This document shows positions 41,069 through 49,222 of a DNA stretch of 54,184 nucleotides, one piece after another. The notes beneath the pieces are model-generated. The model was not told where the DNA came from and did no database searches. It saw only the letters and a program-made list of their open reading frames with translations. This DNA comes from an uncultured Prevotellaceae bacterium. Lineage in GTDB: Bacteria; Bacteroidota; Bacteroidia; Bacteroidales; Bacteroidaceae. The stretch spans positions 1 through 54,184 of the forward strand of contig ONDH01000016.1 of NCBI GenBank assembly GCA_900316505.1. Reading direction: 5' to 3'. The position numbers and the translations under genes were made by a program. Within the stretch, counting starts at the first letter, position 1. Each line of letters starts with the position of its first letter.

Positions 41069-41996
41069 GGAAGCGTCTTTTCCCGTTCTGGAGCAATGCA
41101 TGCAACGGGTTTTGAAGGAGAATCCTGGCTATGATTGGGAGTTTCTGATGGTGAATGATGGTTCTGCCGATAACACCTTGCAGCAGATGGCTCGTCTGCG
41201 TCAGGAAGACCCTGCGCATTGGAACTATATCAATCTGTCGCGCAACTATGGAAAGGAGTTGGCGATGATGGCTGGTTTTGATTATGCCACGGGCGATGCA
41301 TTGATTATCATGGATTTTGACATGCAGCACCCTGTCGATGTGATTCCCGAGATGTTGAAGTGGTGGGAAGAGGGATATGACGATGTGTATGCCACCCGTC
41401 AAGGCTCTACGGAGAAGTGGTTCAAGCGCAAGACATCCCAGTGGTACTATAAGGTGCTGCAGATGTTCACTCGGGTGCCCATCCAGCAAAACACGGGCGA
41501 TTTCCGATTGTTAGACCGTTCTTGCATAGAGGCATTGAGGCAGATGCGTGAGGTGGAGCGCAACACGAAGGGCATGTATTCGTGGATAGGTTTCCGAAAG
41601 AAAGGCATCTACTATCAGCAGCAGGAGCGACAGGCAGGTGCTTCCAAATGGAGCAATCGGGCATTGCTGAATCTTGCGCTGAACGGCATCATGGCATACA
41701 CCACTGCTCCGTTGCGACTTGCCAGCATCTTGGGCGTGCTGATTTCCTTCTGTGCCTTCCTCTATCTCATTTACATCATTGTTGTGACCAACCTCTACGG
41801 CGAACCTGTGGCAGGTTATCCCACCATCATGGTGACGGTGCTCTTCTTGGGCGGTGCACAGCTGATTTGCATCGGTGTGATTGGAGAGTATCTCGCAAGA
41901 GTGTTCAACGAATCCAAGCGTCGCCCAGGGTATTTTGTAAGTAGTTATAACGGAGAAAGAAATGTAAAACGTGAAGACCATGAAAAGCAAGATTGA
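41031..41996 (+). CDS. Polyprenol-phosphate glycosyltransferase (GT2, GtrB/DPM1-like)
   Basis: 321 residues. The N-terminal GT-A domain has VTILLPAYNEEASFPVLEQ, MVNDGSADNT and the DxD-like IIMDFDMQHP (near 101), then QNTGDFRLLDRSC. Two C-terminal membrane helices (about 228-255 and 265-290) anchor it. Members move a sugar from a nucleotide donor to polyprenol phosphate. The GtrA partner precedes it and a GT87-like enzyme follows, so the operon probably supplies and uses a lipid-linked hexose outside the inner membrane. Confidence 0.93.
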   Translation: MKKVTILLPAYNEEASFPVLEQCMQRVLKENPGYDWEFLMVNDGSADNTLQQMARLRQEDPAHWNYINLSRNYGKELAMMAGFDYATGDALIIMDFDMQHPVDVIPEMLKWWEEGYDDVYATRQGSTEKWFKRKTSQWYYKVLQMFTRVPIQQNTGDFRLLDRSCIEALRQMREVERNTKGMYSWIGFRKKGIYYQQQERQAGASKWSNRALLNLALNGIMAYTTAPLRLASILGVLISFCAFLYLIYIIVVTNLYGEPVAGYPTIMVTVLFLGGAQLICIGVIGEYLARVFNESKRRPGYFVSSYNGERNVKREDHEKQD

Positions 41997-43155
41997 AAAG
42001 TTTTTCCAACAGCCTTGGCTAAGTGATTATCGCACATTGGCTGTGCTTTGGGGATTGCTGGCATTGTTCTGCATCTACAAGATAGTGCATGGTGGTCATC
42101 CCGACTACGATTATCTCATATTCACCCATTCGTTCGACCACGCTTGGGCAAATATGCCACTCTACCCGTTGTATGAGGAGGACACGAACTATTTCCTCTA
42201 TGGCCCGACATTTGCTGCCCTCATTGCTCCCTTTGCATGGATGCCCGATTGGGTGGGGCAGGTAATATGGGAACTGTTCATCACCTTCTTCTTGTTTTTC
42301 ACCATCCGTATCTCATGGCTCACGAAATACCAGCAGATATTCATTTTCTGGTTTTGCATTCAGGAAGTGCTGAACTGTGTGTTGGATGCCGAACTGAACA
42401 CGTTGGTCGTGTCGGGTATCATGCTCAGTTTCCTTTTGGTGGAGAAGGAGAAAGACCAATGGGCGACCTTCTTCATTGCCATGGGAACGATGACCAAGCT
42501 CTTCGGCATCGCGGGCTTGTTGTTCTTCTTTTTCTCGAAGCATAAGGGACGTTTTGTCTGGACATGGGTGGTGTGGATGGTTGTTTTTGCTGCACTTCCC
42601 ATGCTGGTGTTCGGTTTTGACTACACCTGCAACGAGTATGTGGAGTGGATGAAGGCGTTGGCAGTGAAGAATGACCACAATCTTCTTTTCGAGACCAAGC
42701 AGAATATCTCGCTGCTCGGTTTGGTGCGCAACTTCAGCGGATGCACAACCTATTCAGACATCTGGGTGTTTGCGCCCTGTGCATTGCTGTTCTTCGCTCC
42801 TATGCTCAGGACGAAACAATACCGCTACATCGCTTTTAGGGAGACCATGCTGTCGTCTGCCCTCATTTGCATCTGCATCCTGAGCACCAGCACGGAAGCC
42901 TACGGTTACATCATCGCAATGCTGGGAGTGGTGATTTGGTACACGGCTGCTCCTTGGAAACGAGGCAAGTGGGCGATTGCATTGATGGTGTTTGCCTTTG
43001 TGTTGACCAGCCTGACTTCCACAGACATCTTCCCCAAGGACTTCCGCATGGTCATCATGCCTCGCTACGCACTCAAAGCATTGCCTGTCTCCCTCATCTG
43101 GTTTGTGGAGATGTGGGAACTGCTTACACGTGACTATCGGAAAGTGACTATCTGA
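41971..43155 (+). CDS. Polytopic membrane protein, GT87/DUF2029-like glycosyltransferase
   Basis: 394 residues from GTG 41971; ATG 41980 is an alternative. About ten membrane helices. The first periplasmic loop carries HPDYDYLIFTHSFDHAW and NMPLYPLYEEDTNYFLYGP, the layout of GT87 (DUF2029) polyprenol-phosphate-mannose-dependent transferases. It overlaps the GT2 gene by 26 bases. It probably uses the lipid-linked sugar made by that enzyme; the acceptor is unknown. A bidirectional terminator follows. Confidence 0.83.
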   Translation: MKTMKSKIEKFFQQPWLSDYRTLAVLWGLLALFCIYKIVHGGHPDYDYLIFTHSFDHAWANMPLYPLYEEDTNYFLYGPTFAALIAPFAWMPDWVGQVIWELFITFFLFFTIRISWLTKYQQIFIFWFCIQEVLNCVLDAELNTLVVSGIMLSFLLVEKEKDQWATFFIAMGTMTKLFGIAGLLFFFFSKHKGRFVWTWVVWMVVFAALPMLVFGFDYTCNEYVEWMKALAVKNDHNLLFETKQNISLLGLVRNFSGCTTYSDIWVFAPCALLFFAPMLRTKQYRYIAFRETMLSSALICICILSTSTEAYGYIIAMLGVVIWYTAAPWKRGKWAIALMVFAFVLTSLTSTDIFPKDFRMVIMPRYALKALPVSLIWFVEMWELLTRDYRKVTI

Positions 43156-43181
43156 TGTGTTGCTAAATAGGCATGGAAAAT

Positions 43182-43210
43182 AAAAAGGAGAGGCTGAACC
43201 TCTCCTTTTT
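43182..43210. terminator. Bidirectional intrinsic terminator
   Basis: GGAGAGG (43187-43193) pairs with CCTCTCC (43199-43205), with A-run before and T-run after. It serves the glycosyltransferase operon and the convergent tRNA-Lys, whose 3' end is 4 bases away. Confidence 0.93.
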
Positions 43211-43213
43211 CTG

Positions 43214-43286
43214 TGATCCGCTTGGGGCTCGAACCCAAGACCCCAACATTAAAAGTGTTGTGCTCTACCGACTGAGCTAGCGGATC
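43214..43286 (-). tRNA. tRNA-Lys (anticodon UUU), CCA not encoded
   Basis: On the minus strand, acceptor GATCCGC pairs with GCGGATC. The anticodon stem CAACA/TGTTG holds the loop CTTTTAA with anticodon TTT. The T loop is TTCGAGC. The bases after discriminator A are CAG, so CCA must be added after transcription, unlike the tRNA-Pro at 33357. Confidence 0.96.
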
Positions 43287-43296
43287 TACCTAAAAA

Positions 43297-43378
43297 GCTT
43301 ACGACAAAAACGAAATGAATTACTACTGTATTACAAGAATGTGGTGACAGGGTTTTATGCCTATCTTTTGTCGTAAGC
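43297..43378. repeat. 13-bp perfect inverted repeat in the tRNA-Lys leader
   Basis: GCTTACGACAAAA (43297-43309) is inverted exactly at 43366-43378, with 56 bases between. It fills the region between the tRNA promoter and the tRNA 5' end. It could be a processed leader stem or a small inserted element; no target duplication is visible. Confidence 0.75.
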
Positions 43379-43382
43379 GGGT

Positions 43383-43391
43383 GCAAAGGTA
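43383..43391 (-). promoter_or_regulatory. Promoter -7 box of tRNA-Lys
   Basis: Minus strand TACCTTTGC, about 97 bases before the tRNA 5' end, giving an unusually long leader. Confidence 0.75.
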
Positions 43392-43445
43392 GTGCATTTT
43401 TTAGACACTACCAATTATTTTTCGAGTTTTTTTTATTTTTAGGGG

Positions 43446-44666
43446 TTAATTGGTGGCGCGATGCCGTTTCTTGAGCCAAAAGGCGAAGGTGGCAATGACG
43501 ATGTAGCAGAGCATCGGTATAATGAAGGCAGGACGCATGTTGCCTGTTGTGTCGGCGATGTATCCCATCAAGACAGGAGCGACCGCACCACCGACAATGC
43601 TCATGATAAGGTAGGAGGAAGCCTGTTTCGTGTGGATGCCGACACCTCGGATGGCAAGGGCAAAGATGGTGGGGAACATGATGCTCTCGCAGAGGTAGCA
43701 GAGGAAGAGGGCACCGATGCCGATGGTGCCAGAAGCAAAGAGCAGCAGCACCATGGAGAGTGTTGCACCGATAGCGCAGATGCCCAATAGGAACTCTGGA
43801 CGAAGTTTGCTCATTGCCCAGCTTCCACCCATGCGACCGAGCATGAAGAGCCCCATGCAGACAAAGCCGAGCAGTAGGGAAGCCGTGGCAGGGGTGATGC
43901 CTGCATTCTCTGTGGCAAAGTTAATAAAGAAACTGTTAAGTCCCGTCTGTGCTGCCACATACAGGAAGAGGGAGATAAGTCCGAAAATGAAATGTTTGTG
44001 TTTCCAAAGGGAAATGCTGACTTCCGGTGTGCTTTCTCCGTCAGCTGCCTCTTCTGATATTTCAGGTAACTTGATGCGAGAAAAGACAAAGGCGATGATG
44101 AGGACGATGACACCGATGATGGCATAAGGAATGGATAGGGTTGCCGATGAGTTGGTTTCATCACCATCAAAGAGCAGCATGCCTCCGATGAGGGGTCCGA
44201 CAATCCATCCAAGTCCGTTGAGTGACTGAGAGAGGTTGATGCGTTGCTCTGCCGATTCAGGGTCACCCAGCACTGTCACATAGGGGTTGGCAGCCGTTTC
44301 GAGGCAGGTGAGTCCGCAACCGATGATGAAGAGGCACAAGAGGAAAAACTCGAAGGTGAGAATCTGCGCACCTGGTATGAAGAGCAGCGCACCAATGCCG
44401 TAAAGCAGCAATCCAGTGATGACACCTGCACGATAGCCATATCGGGAGATGATTTTACCAGCAGGTATTGCCATGAGGAAATAGCCGCCATACACGACAG
44501 CCTGTATGAGTGCTGACCCGGTTTTGCTGATGGACAGGGAATCTTGGAAATGTTTATTCAGCACATCGAGAATACTGTGTGCAAAACCCCACAAAAAGAA
44601 AAGTGAGGTGATGAGAATGAAGGGGAGAAGGAATGATTTTCCGTCTTTTGTTTTGATGAGAGACAT
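43446..44666 (-). CDS. fucP: L-fucose:H+ symporter (MFS)
   Basis: 406 residues with about 12 membrane helices. The N-terminus LITSLFFLWGFAHSILDVLNKHFQ matches the FucP sub-family, and TCLETAANPYVTVLGD and RINLSQSLNGLGWIVGP are characteristic of FucP/glucose-galactose-type transporters. Its neighbour is fkp, which activates L-fucose, supporting fucose as the substrate. The 5' leader is unusual: ten heptamers (44677-44746) lie just upstream of the start. Confidence 0.9.
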   Translation of the reverse strand: MSLIKTKDGKSFLLPFILITSLFFLWGFAHSILDVLNKHFQDSLSISKTGSALIQAVVYGGYFLMAIPAGKIISRYGYRAGVITGLLLYGIGALLFIPGAQILTFEFFLLCLFIIGCGLTCLETAANPYVTVLGDPESAEQRINLSQSLNGLGWIVGPLIGGMLLFDGDETNSSATLSIPYAIIGVIVLIIAFVFSRIKLPEISEEAADGESTPEVSISLWKHKHFIFGLISLFLYVAAQTGLNSFFINFATENAGITPATASLLLGFVCMGLFMLGRMGGSWAMSKLRPEFLLGICAIGATLSMVLLLFASGTIGIGALFLCYLCESIMFPTIFALAIRGVGIHTKQASSYLIMSIVGGAVAPVLMGYIADTTGNMRPAFIIPMLCYIVIATFAFWLKKRHRATN

Positions 44667-44676
44667 ATTGGATGAG

Positions 44677-44746
44677 AGTTGAGAGTTGAGGGTTGAGAGT
44701 TGAGGGTTTAGAGTTTAGGGTTTAGGGTTGAGAGTTGAGAGTTTAG
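44677..44746. repeat. Heptamer array (AGTTGAG/GGTTTAG), 10 units, in the fucP leader
   Basis: Ten units in exact 7-base register. On the fucP mRNA it reads as CTCAACT/CTAAACC repeats ending ten bases before the start codon. Confidence 0.88.
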
Positions 44747-44875
44747 AGATTGAAAGTTAAAAACTAAAAGTTAGGAGTTAAAGGAGTTAAGGAGTTAAAG
44801 CCAAATGTTATGCTGGTGGGAACTCCTCATTTTGCTTCGGTAATTTAGATTTTTCACTTTTCACTCTTCACTTTT

Positions 44876-44950
44876 GGCTTCGCCGAAGATGCTCACGCTC
44901 GGCATAGTTCAAACAAGTTTGACTTCTGCACTCGCTTAATCGCATCTTTC
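44876..44950 (-). repeat. 75-bp hairpin module, copy C
   Basis: Same length as the copy at 18263-18337, with few mismatches, including GCTCACGCTCGGCATAGTTC and CAAACAAGTTTGAC. The flanking arms are CACTTTT heptamers here, but CTAATTC units at 18263. Confidence 0.85.
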
Positions 44951-45035
44951 ACTTTCCCACCCCGCATGGCACTCTCTCCCCCTTGGGGGTAGCGAGCGGT
45001 GAAACAGGGCAACTAAATGTTGCGCTGTCGGGAGC

Positions 45036-45064
45036 GTCCTCAGAAAGTGCCCTTTCTGAGGACG
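45036..45064. terminator. Terminator-like hairpin after fkp
   Basis: CGTCCTCAGAAAG pairs with CTTTCTGAGGACG around a 3-4 base loop, 17 bases past the fkp stop. There is no T-run, so it may be a stability or processing hairpin rather than a terminator. Confidence 0.6.
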
Positions 45065-45080
45065 GCAAGGGAGGGGGCTC

Positions 45081-47918
45081 TTAACTTCTTGAGATTTGGA
45101 GTCCCTTTTGCGAAAGCGTCATGTCCACGAAACGCGAAGAGTCCGTGAGCGGGTTTTGCCCAAGCATGTCGCGTATTCGTCCTGCCGCTTCGGGGTCTTT
45201 CGCCACCATGTAGAGATAACCACCGCCACCAGCTCCTGGAAGCTTGTAGCCGAGACAGAGGTCGTCAATCTGTCGGCAGAGTTTGGCAATGACTGGTGGT
45301 TCGGTTCCTGCATCCAATGCCTTGTTTTGTTGCCAAGTCTTGCGGATGAGTTTGCCGTACTGCTGGAAATTGCCCAATTGGATGGCGTCGAAGAGTTCAA
45401 GTGCATGCTGCTTCATCTGCGCAAGGATGTCAAGGTGCTCGGCAGAATTGAGGAACATGCCCTGCACGATTTCTGCCAGAATCTGTTTGGCTGTGCGAGT
45501 CACGCCTGTATAGTAGAGCAGGTGGCACATCTGTTCGTCGGGTTGGCGGAAGAAGGTGTCTGGCAGCCAACGCACGATAGGTCGTTGATTGAAACCTTGT
45601 TCCGTCTGCAGGAGTTTGATGCCTGGCAGGATGCCTCCGTATTGGTCTTGCCAACCACCACCCGTCGTGAGCAATTGTTCAAGAATGAGGGTACGGTTGC
45701 CAATCTCGAACTTGTCCCATCCGAGTCCGCAGAAGTCTGCCAATGCTCCGATGACGGTCGATGCCAGGATGGAACTGGTGCCCAATCCTGAACCTGCAGG
45801 GATGGCTGAGAGGAGGGTGATTTCGATGCCCGAACCGAATGCCGAGAGTTGCTGATGGAGTGAAGCGTATTTCTCTGCACAGAACTGTGGCAGAAAACCG
45901 CACAACGCCAATGCTGCCTTCGGAATGGAGAAAGGGGAGCCCACCTTGTTGTATTGAGCAATTTCGTCATAGGAGGTCAGTGTCTCCACGGCACCGAGGT
46001 CAATCGAGCGGCACTTGATGTGCAGTTCCTTCGTTGGCTTCACATACACCTGCAGGGGTTGTTGCCCGTTCAGTTCGATGGCGAGGTTGACCACATTTCC
46101 CCCTCGCAGAAGACAGTGGGGTGGGGTGTCTGTCCATCCTCCTGCAATGTCGATGCGTACAGCTGAACGTCCCCAGACAATCTGGTCTTTATATGCATTC
46201 AGACGTGGAGACTGGGGATGCTGTATGGCTGTGCCGACCAGTTCTTCTCGCAGAATGGAGAAAGCCCTCTGTTCATTCTCCTCGCATGCTTCTCCTCGCA
46301 ATTTCTGCATCTGTGCACGGAACATGGCATCATGAATCCGTTGCATCGGCGTTGCCTCCTCTGCCAAGCAGGAAGGAATGTCTATTTGCTCTTTCACGCA
46401 TTTCTCGGCAATATCCTTCAAGTCAATTTGGTAAAACACAGACTTTTGGTAGTTGCGAGCAAGACCTGGAATGTTCTTGGCAAGGAAGTCCTTCCGTTGG
46501 CGGCTCTGCCGTTCCAAGTTTGCTTGGGCGGCAATATCGTCAGCAGAGAGGCGTGGAAGGCTTGCCCATTCTCCGCTCATGTTCTCCTGAGGTTGTGGAG
46601 AGAGCATCCATGCGAGCAAACGTCCCATCTGTTTGATGTCGTCACACACGGGAAAAAGGGGGGCAGCTTGCAGGTCGGTGCATGTGCTTTCCGCTGATTC
46701 GTCAACGACGGCCACGTCTATGTTGTGCTGTTTGAACCATTCGGTGACAGGCTGACCGAGGAACACCGTTTCAGCCTTGGTGATGTCACCACGCATGGCA
46801 TCTCGATAACCGTATGGTCGGAGTACATAGGAAGATGCTCCGATGGCTTGGACGTCCACACATTGTCCAACTTGCAGGGTGATGTTCCAATCGTTTCGCG
46901 GAATGCCCGTGACGACATTCTGCGAAGACACCTTCCATGATGCAGGCACATGCGCATTCTCAATCCATATTTCTGAATTCAGTTCAGAGAGTTCTGTCTC
47001 CACGATGGCATTTTGCACGAACACGGCAGGATGCTTCTTCACGTTCTTCTGGATAATCATGCGCTGGTCGAGCACAAGGTTCTGCAAGGTGAGCGTTGAG
47101 GAAATCATCTCGGGGGTGGTGCCGTAGTGGTAGAATTCACCTCCTTCAAGAGGTAGGATGGCGACTCGCAGGGCATTGAGGTCTGCATCTGTGGAAGTGG
47201 GGTGCTGACCCAATGCTGTGCCAAATTCAGAATATAGGTCATAAGGTCGGTCAGACCTCTCCTTCAGCAGTTTCACCGCACGATCATTCAATAGCCAGAT
47301 GCCGATGTCCATCAGGGCAAGATGTGTCTGCGACAATTCCGCCAACCGTCCTGTAGAAGGTTTTTGCAGCACGAAGTCGAGCTGGTCGGGAGTGTGGCGG
47401 TTCATGAAGAAAACCCCGTGGTTCTTGGCAAGCGAAGGGTCCACCCACAAGCCGTAGCACACCACGTCAGCTTCTGGGATAGGTTGCAGTGGACGGCTCG
47501 AACGGATGAAAACATCGCCCGACACAATCAGCGTGTGCAGCGATTCAGGAGCTTGACGCATGATTCGCTCGTAAAGTGGCAGCTGCAAGTCCAGCAAAGT
47601 TTGGTCAATTCTTTGTCCCCTGATCCATCGGAACACAGGAATGGGAATGGATGTCTTTCCGCTTGCTGCATAGGCAGGCAGACGTCGTGATTGTCCTCCG
47701 GCATGCACAAGGATGCGTTTTTCCTGCGAAAGCCATGCGTCAAACGATGAGGCATGTTCATGGGCGGCAGCTTGTTCCAACAGCCATGTGGTGCCACCGC
47801 CGCTGCCCAACTTGTGCCCTACGGGGTCGGACGTGCAGAAATACTCCTCTTCCGACAAGTGATGGATGTTCAGATATTGCCCGACAGCATTAGGTGGCAA
47901 AGACAACAATTTCTTCAT
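45081..47918 (-). CDS. fkp: Bifunctional fucokinase / L-fucose-1-phosphate guanylyltransferase
   Basis: 945 residues from the ATG at 47918, the family's usual length (~950). The N-terminal pyrophosphorylase half has LVHAGGQSRRLPAYAASGK near residue 75. The C-terminal GHMP kinase has SAIPAGSGLGTSSILAS and LPGAGGGGYLYMVA. The enzyme phosphorylates L-fucose and converts it to GDP-fucose, which Bacteroides uses to fucosylate capsule and glycoproteins. fucP is next downstream on the same strand; the AI-2E-type gene ends 28 bases upstream. Confidence 0.96.
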   Translation of the reverse strand: MKKLLSLPPNAVGQYLNIHHLSEEEYFCTSDPVGHKLGSGGGTTWLLEQAAAHEHASSFDAWLSQEKRILVHAGGQSRRLPAYAASGKTSIPIPVFRWIRGQRIDQTLLDLQLPLYERIMRQAPESLHTLIVSGDVFIRSSRPLQPIPEADVVCYGLWVDPSLAKNHGVFFMNRHTPDQLDFVLQKPSTGRLAELSQTHLALMDIGIWLLNDRAVKLLKERSDRPYDLYSEFGTALGQHPTSTDADLNALRVAILPLEGGEFYHYGTTPEMISSTLTLQNLVLDQRMIIQKNVKKHPAVFVQNAIVETELSELNSEIWIENAHVPASWKVSSQNVVTGIPRNDWNITLQVGQCVDVQAIGASSYVLRPYGYRDAMRGDITKAETVFLGQPVTEWFKQHNIDVAVVDESAESTCTDLQAAPLFPVCDDIKQMGRLLAWMLSPQPQENMSGEWASLPRLSADDIAAQANLERQSRQRKDFLAKNIPGLARNYQKSVFYQIDLKDIAEKCVKEQIDIPSCLAEEATPMQRIHDAMFRAQMQKLRGEACEENEQRAFSILREELVGTAIQHPQSPRLNAYKDQIVWGRSAVRIDIAGGWTDTPPHCLLRGGNVVNLAIELNGQQPLQVYVKPTKELHIKCRSIDLGAVETLTSYDEIAQYNKVGSPFSIPKAALALCGFLPQFCAEKYASLHQQLSAFGSGIEITLLSAIPAGSGLGTSSILASTVIGALADFCGLGWDKFEIGNRTLILEQLLTTGGGWQDQYGGILPGIKLLQTEQGFNQRPIVRWLPDTFFRQPDEQMCHLLYYTGVTRTAKQILAEIVQGMFLNSAEHLDILAQMKQHALELFDAIQLGNFQQYGKLIRKTWQQNKALDAGTEPPVIAKLCRQIDDLCLGYKLPGAGGGGYLYMVAKDPEAAGRIRDMLGQNPLTDSSRFVDMTLSQKGLQISRS

Positions 47919-47946
47919 GATGCAGTTATTTTTCTTCCCTCTCACT

Positions 47947-49059
47947 TCATGTATTTTCCTTCGTCTCCTTCACTTCTTCCTGCTCCTCCGTCTCTTCCAG
48001 CACATATCTCTTATAGTAAGACACGATGAGGGTGGTGAGCGGCAGGGCAACGATGAGTCCAACAAATCCCAGCAGACTGCCCCATATAGAGAGTGACAGC
48101 AGGATGACGGCAGCGTTGAGTCCGGTCACCTTGCCCATGATGCGGGGAGTGAGCACCCAGTCCTGAATGGCTTGCACCACAGCAAATACGATGAGGGCAG
48201 AGAGGATGATGCCCCAGAAACTCTGTCCTGTGTCGTAGGCTTTCAGCAATGCCAGCACGATGGTGGGGATGAAACCGATGACCTGTAAATAAGGCACCAA
48301 GTTGAGGAACCCGATGAAGAGTCCCAGTGGAATGGCTAAGGGGAATCCGATGATGAGGAAACCGATGGAGAAGAGGATGCCCACACACAAGGCAATGATG
48401 GCTTGTCCACGAAAATAGCCGTTCATGCCCTTCTGCAAATCCATCATGATGTCCTGCACGATGCTGCGCTTGCCCTTAGGCATCAGTTTGAAAAGTCCCT
48501 CAGCCATCAGCTCGTAATCCACCAAGATGAAAAACAGGTAGATGATGGCGATGAGCGAAGCGATGAAGCCCACAATGGCACTCACGCTGCTGCTCACAAT
48601 GGAAAAGACCTGCGGCACTTTCTCTTCGAGGAACTGCGACACATCCTGCACCGTCAGCGCCTTCGTTATCTCGTTCAGGTCGATGTTGCGCTTGATGTAG
48701 TTCTGCACCTCTCCCGACACGGATGCCACCGTCGAATCTGTCGTCACATACTCCACGATGATGTTCTTCAGATGCGCCATCTCCTGAAGGATGGGCGGAA
48801 TGATGAGATAACACCCACCCACGATGATACCCACGATGAGCAGCACCGTAATGATGATGCTGAGCACACGCGACTTCACGTGGCACTTGTATTGGATGAA
48901 CGTAACGATAGGGTAGAGCAGGTAGGCGATGAGCCATGCCACCAGAAAGGGGATGAGCACGCCGCTGAGCCGCTGAATCAGCAGATAGGCACCAATCAGG
49001 ATGGCGATGCTGATGAGGATGCGCACCACGCGGTCAAAAGTGAATGTCTTGGTCTTCAT
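47947..49059 (-). CDS. AI-2E family transporter
   Basis: 370 residues with about eight membrane helices: a pair at the N-terminus (VVRILISIAILIGAYLL, VLIPFLVAWLIAYLL), a soluble middle, and a C-terminal bundle including GLFIGFLNLVPYLQVIGFIP, the family signature. Members export diverse small molecules or ions; autoinducer-2 export is only one case. It lies upstream of fkp on the same strand and may be co-transcribed, with no evident functional link. Confidence 0.92.
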   Translation of the reverse strand: MKTKTFTFDRVVRILISIAILIGAYLLIQRLSGVLIPFLVAWLIAYLLYPIVTFIQYKCHVKSRVLSIIITVLLIVGIIVGGCYLIIPPILQEMAHLKNIIVEYVTTDSTVASVSGEVQNYIKRNIDLNEITKALTVQDVSQFLEEKVPQVFSIVSSSVSAIVGFIASLIAIIYLFFILVDYELMAEGLFKLMPKGKRSIVQDIMMDLQKGMNGYFRGQAIIALCVGILFSIGFLIIGFPLAIPLGLFIGFLNLVPYLQVIGFIPTIVLALLKAYDTGQSFWGIILSALIVFAVVQAIQDWVLTPRIMGKVTGLNAAVILLSLSIWGSLLGFVGLIVALPLTTLIVSYYKRYVLEETEEQEEVKETKENT

Positions 49060-49189
49060 TGTCGAAAGAAATGAAAAATTTAGCTACGAAGATACGTAAA
49101 AAATAGTTGTTTCATTATTGATAATGTGAAAAAAAGTTGTTTTTCGCGGATTTTTCCACATTTCACTTTTCACTTTTCACTTTTGTTCC

Positions 49190-49198
49190 TACTTTTGC
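49190..49198 (+). promoter_or_regulatory. Promoter of rsmI
   Basis: TACTTTTGC directly after a TTTCACTTTTCACTTTTCAC heptamer run (49160-49183). Confidence 0.7.
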
Positions 49199-49222
49199 AC
49201 ACAAAAAGAACGAACCGTGGGA

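Larger units (their letters stand above)
44667..45080. other. Composite repeat region between fkp and fucP
   Basis: 414 bases with no gene. From the fucP side: ten heptamers (44677-44746), arms of GGAGTTAA type (44771-44800), TTTTCAC heptamers (44850-44875), the 75-base hairpin module copy (44876-44950), a GCCATGCGGGGTG core on the minus strand (about 44957-44969), and the fkp terminator-like hairpin near 45036-45064. These would all be in the fkp-fucP mRNA. Confidence 0.75.

Noticed and set aside
43446..47918. Polysaccharide utilisation locus for fucosylated glycans
   Set aside because: fucP and fkp are present, but no SusC/SusD pair, fucosidase or catabolic fuc genes are in the window. The pair fits salvage for surface fucosylation.
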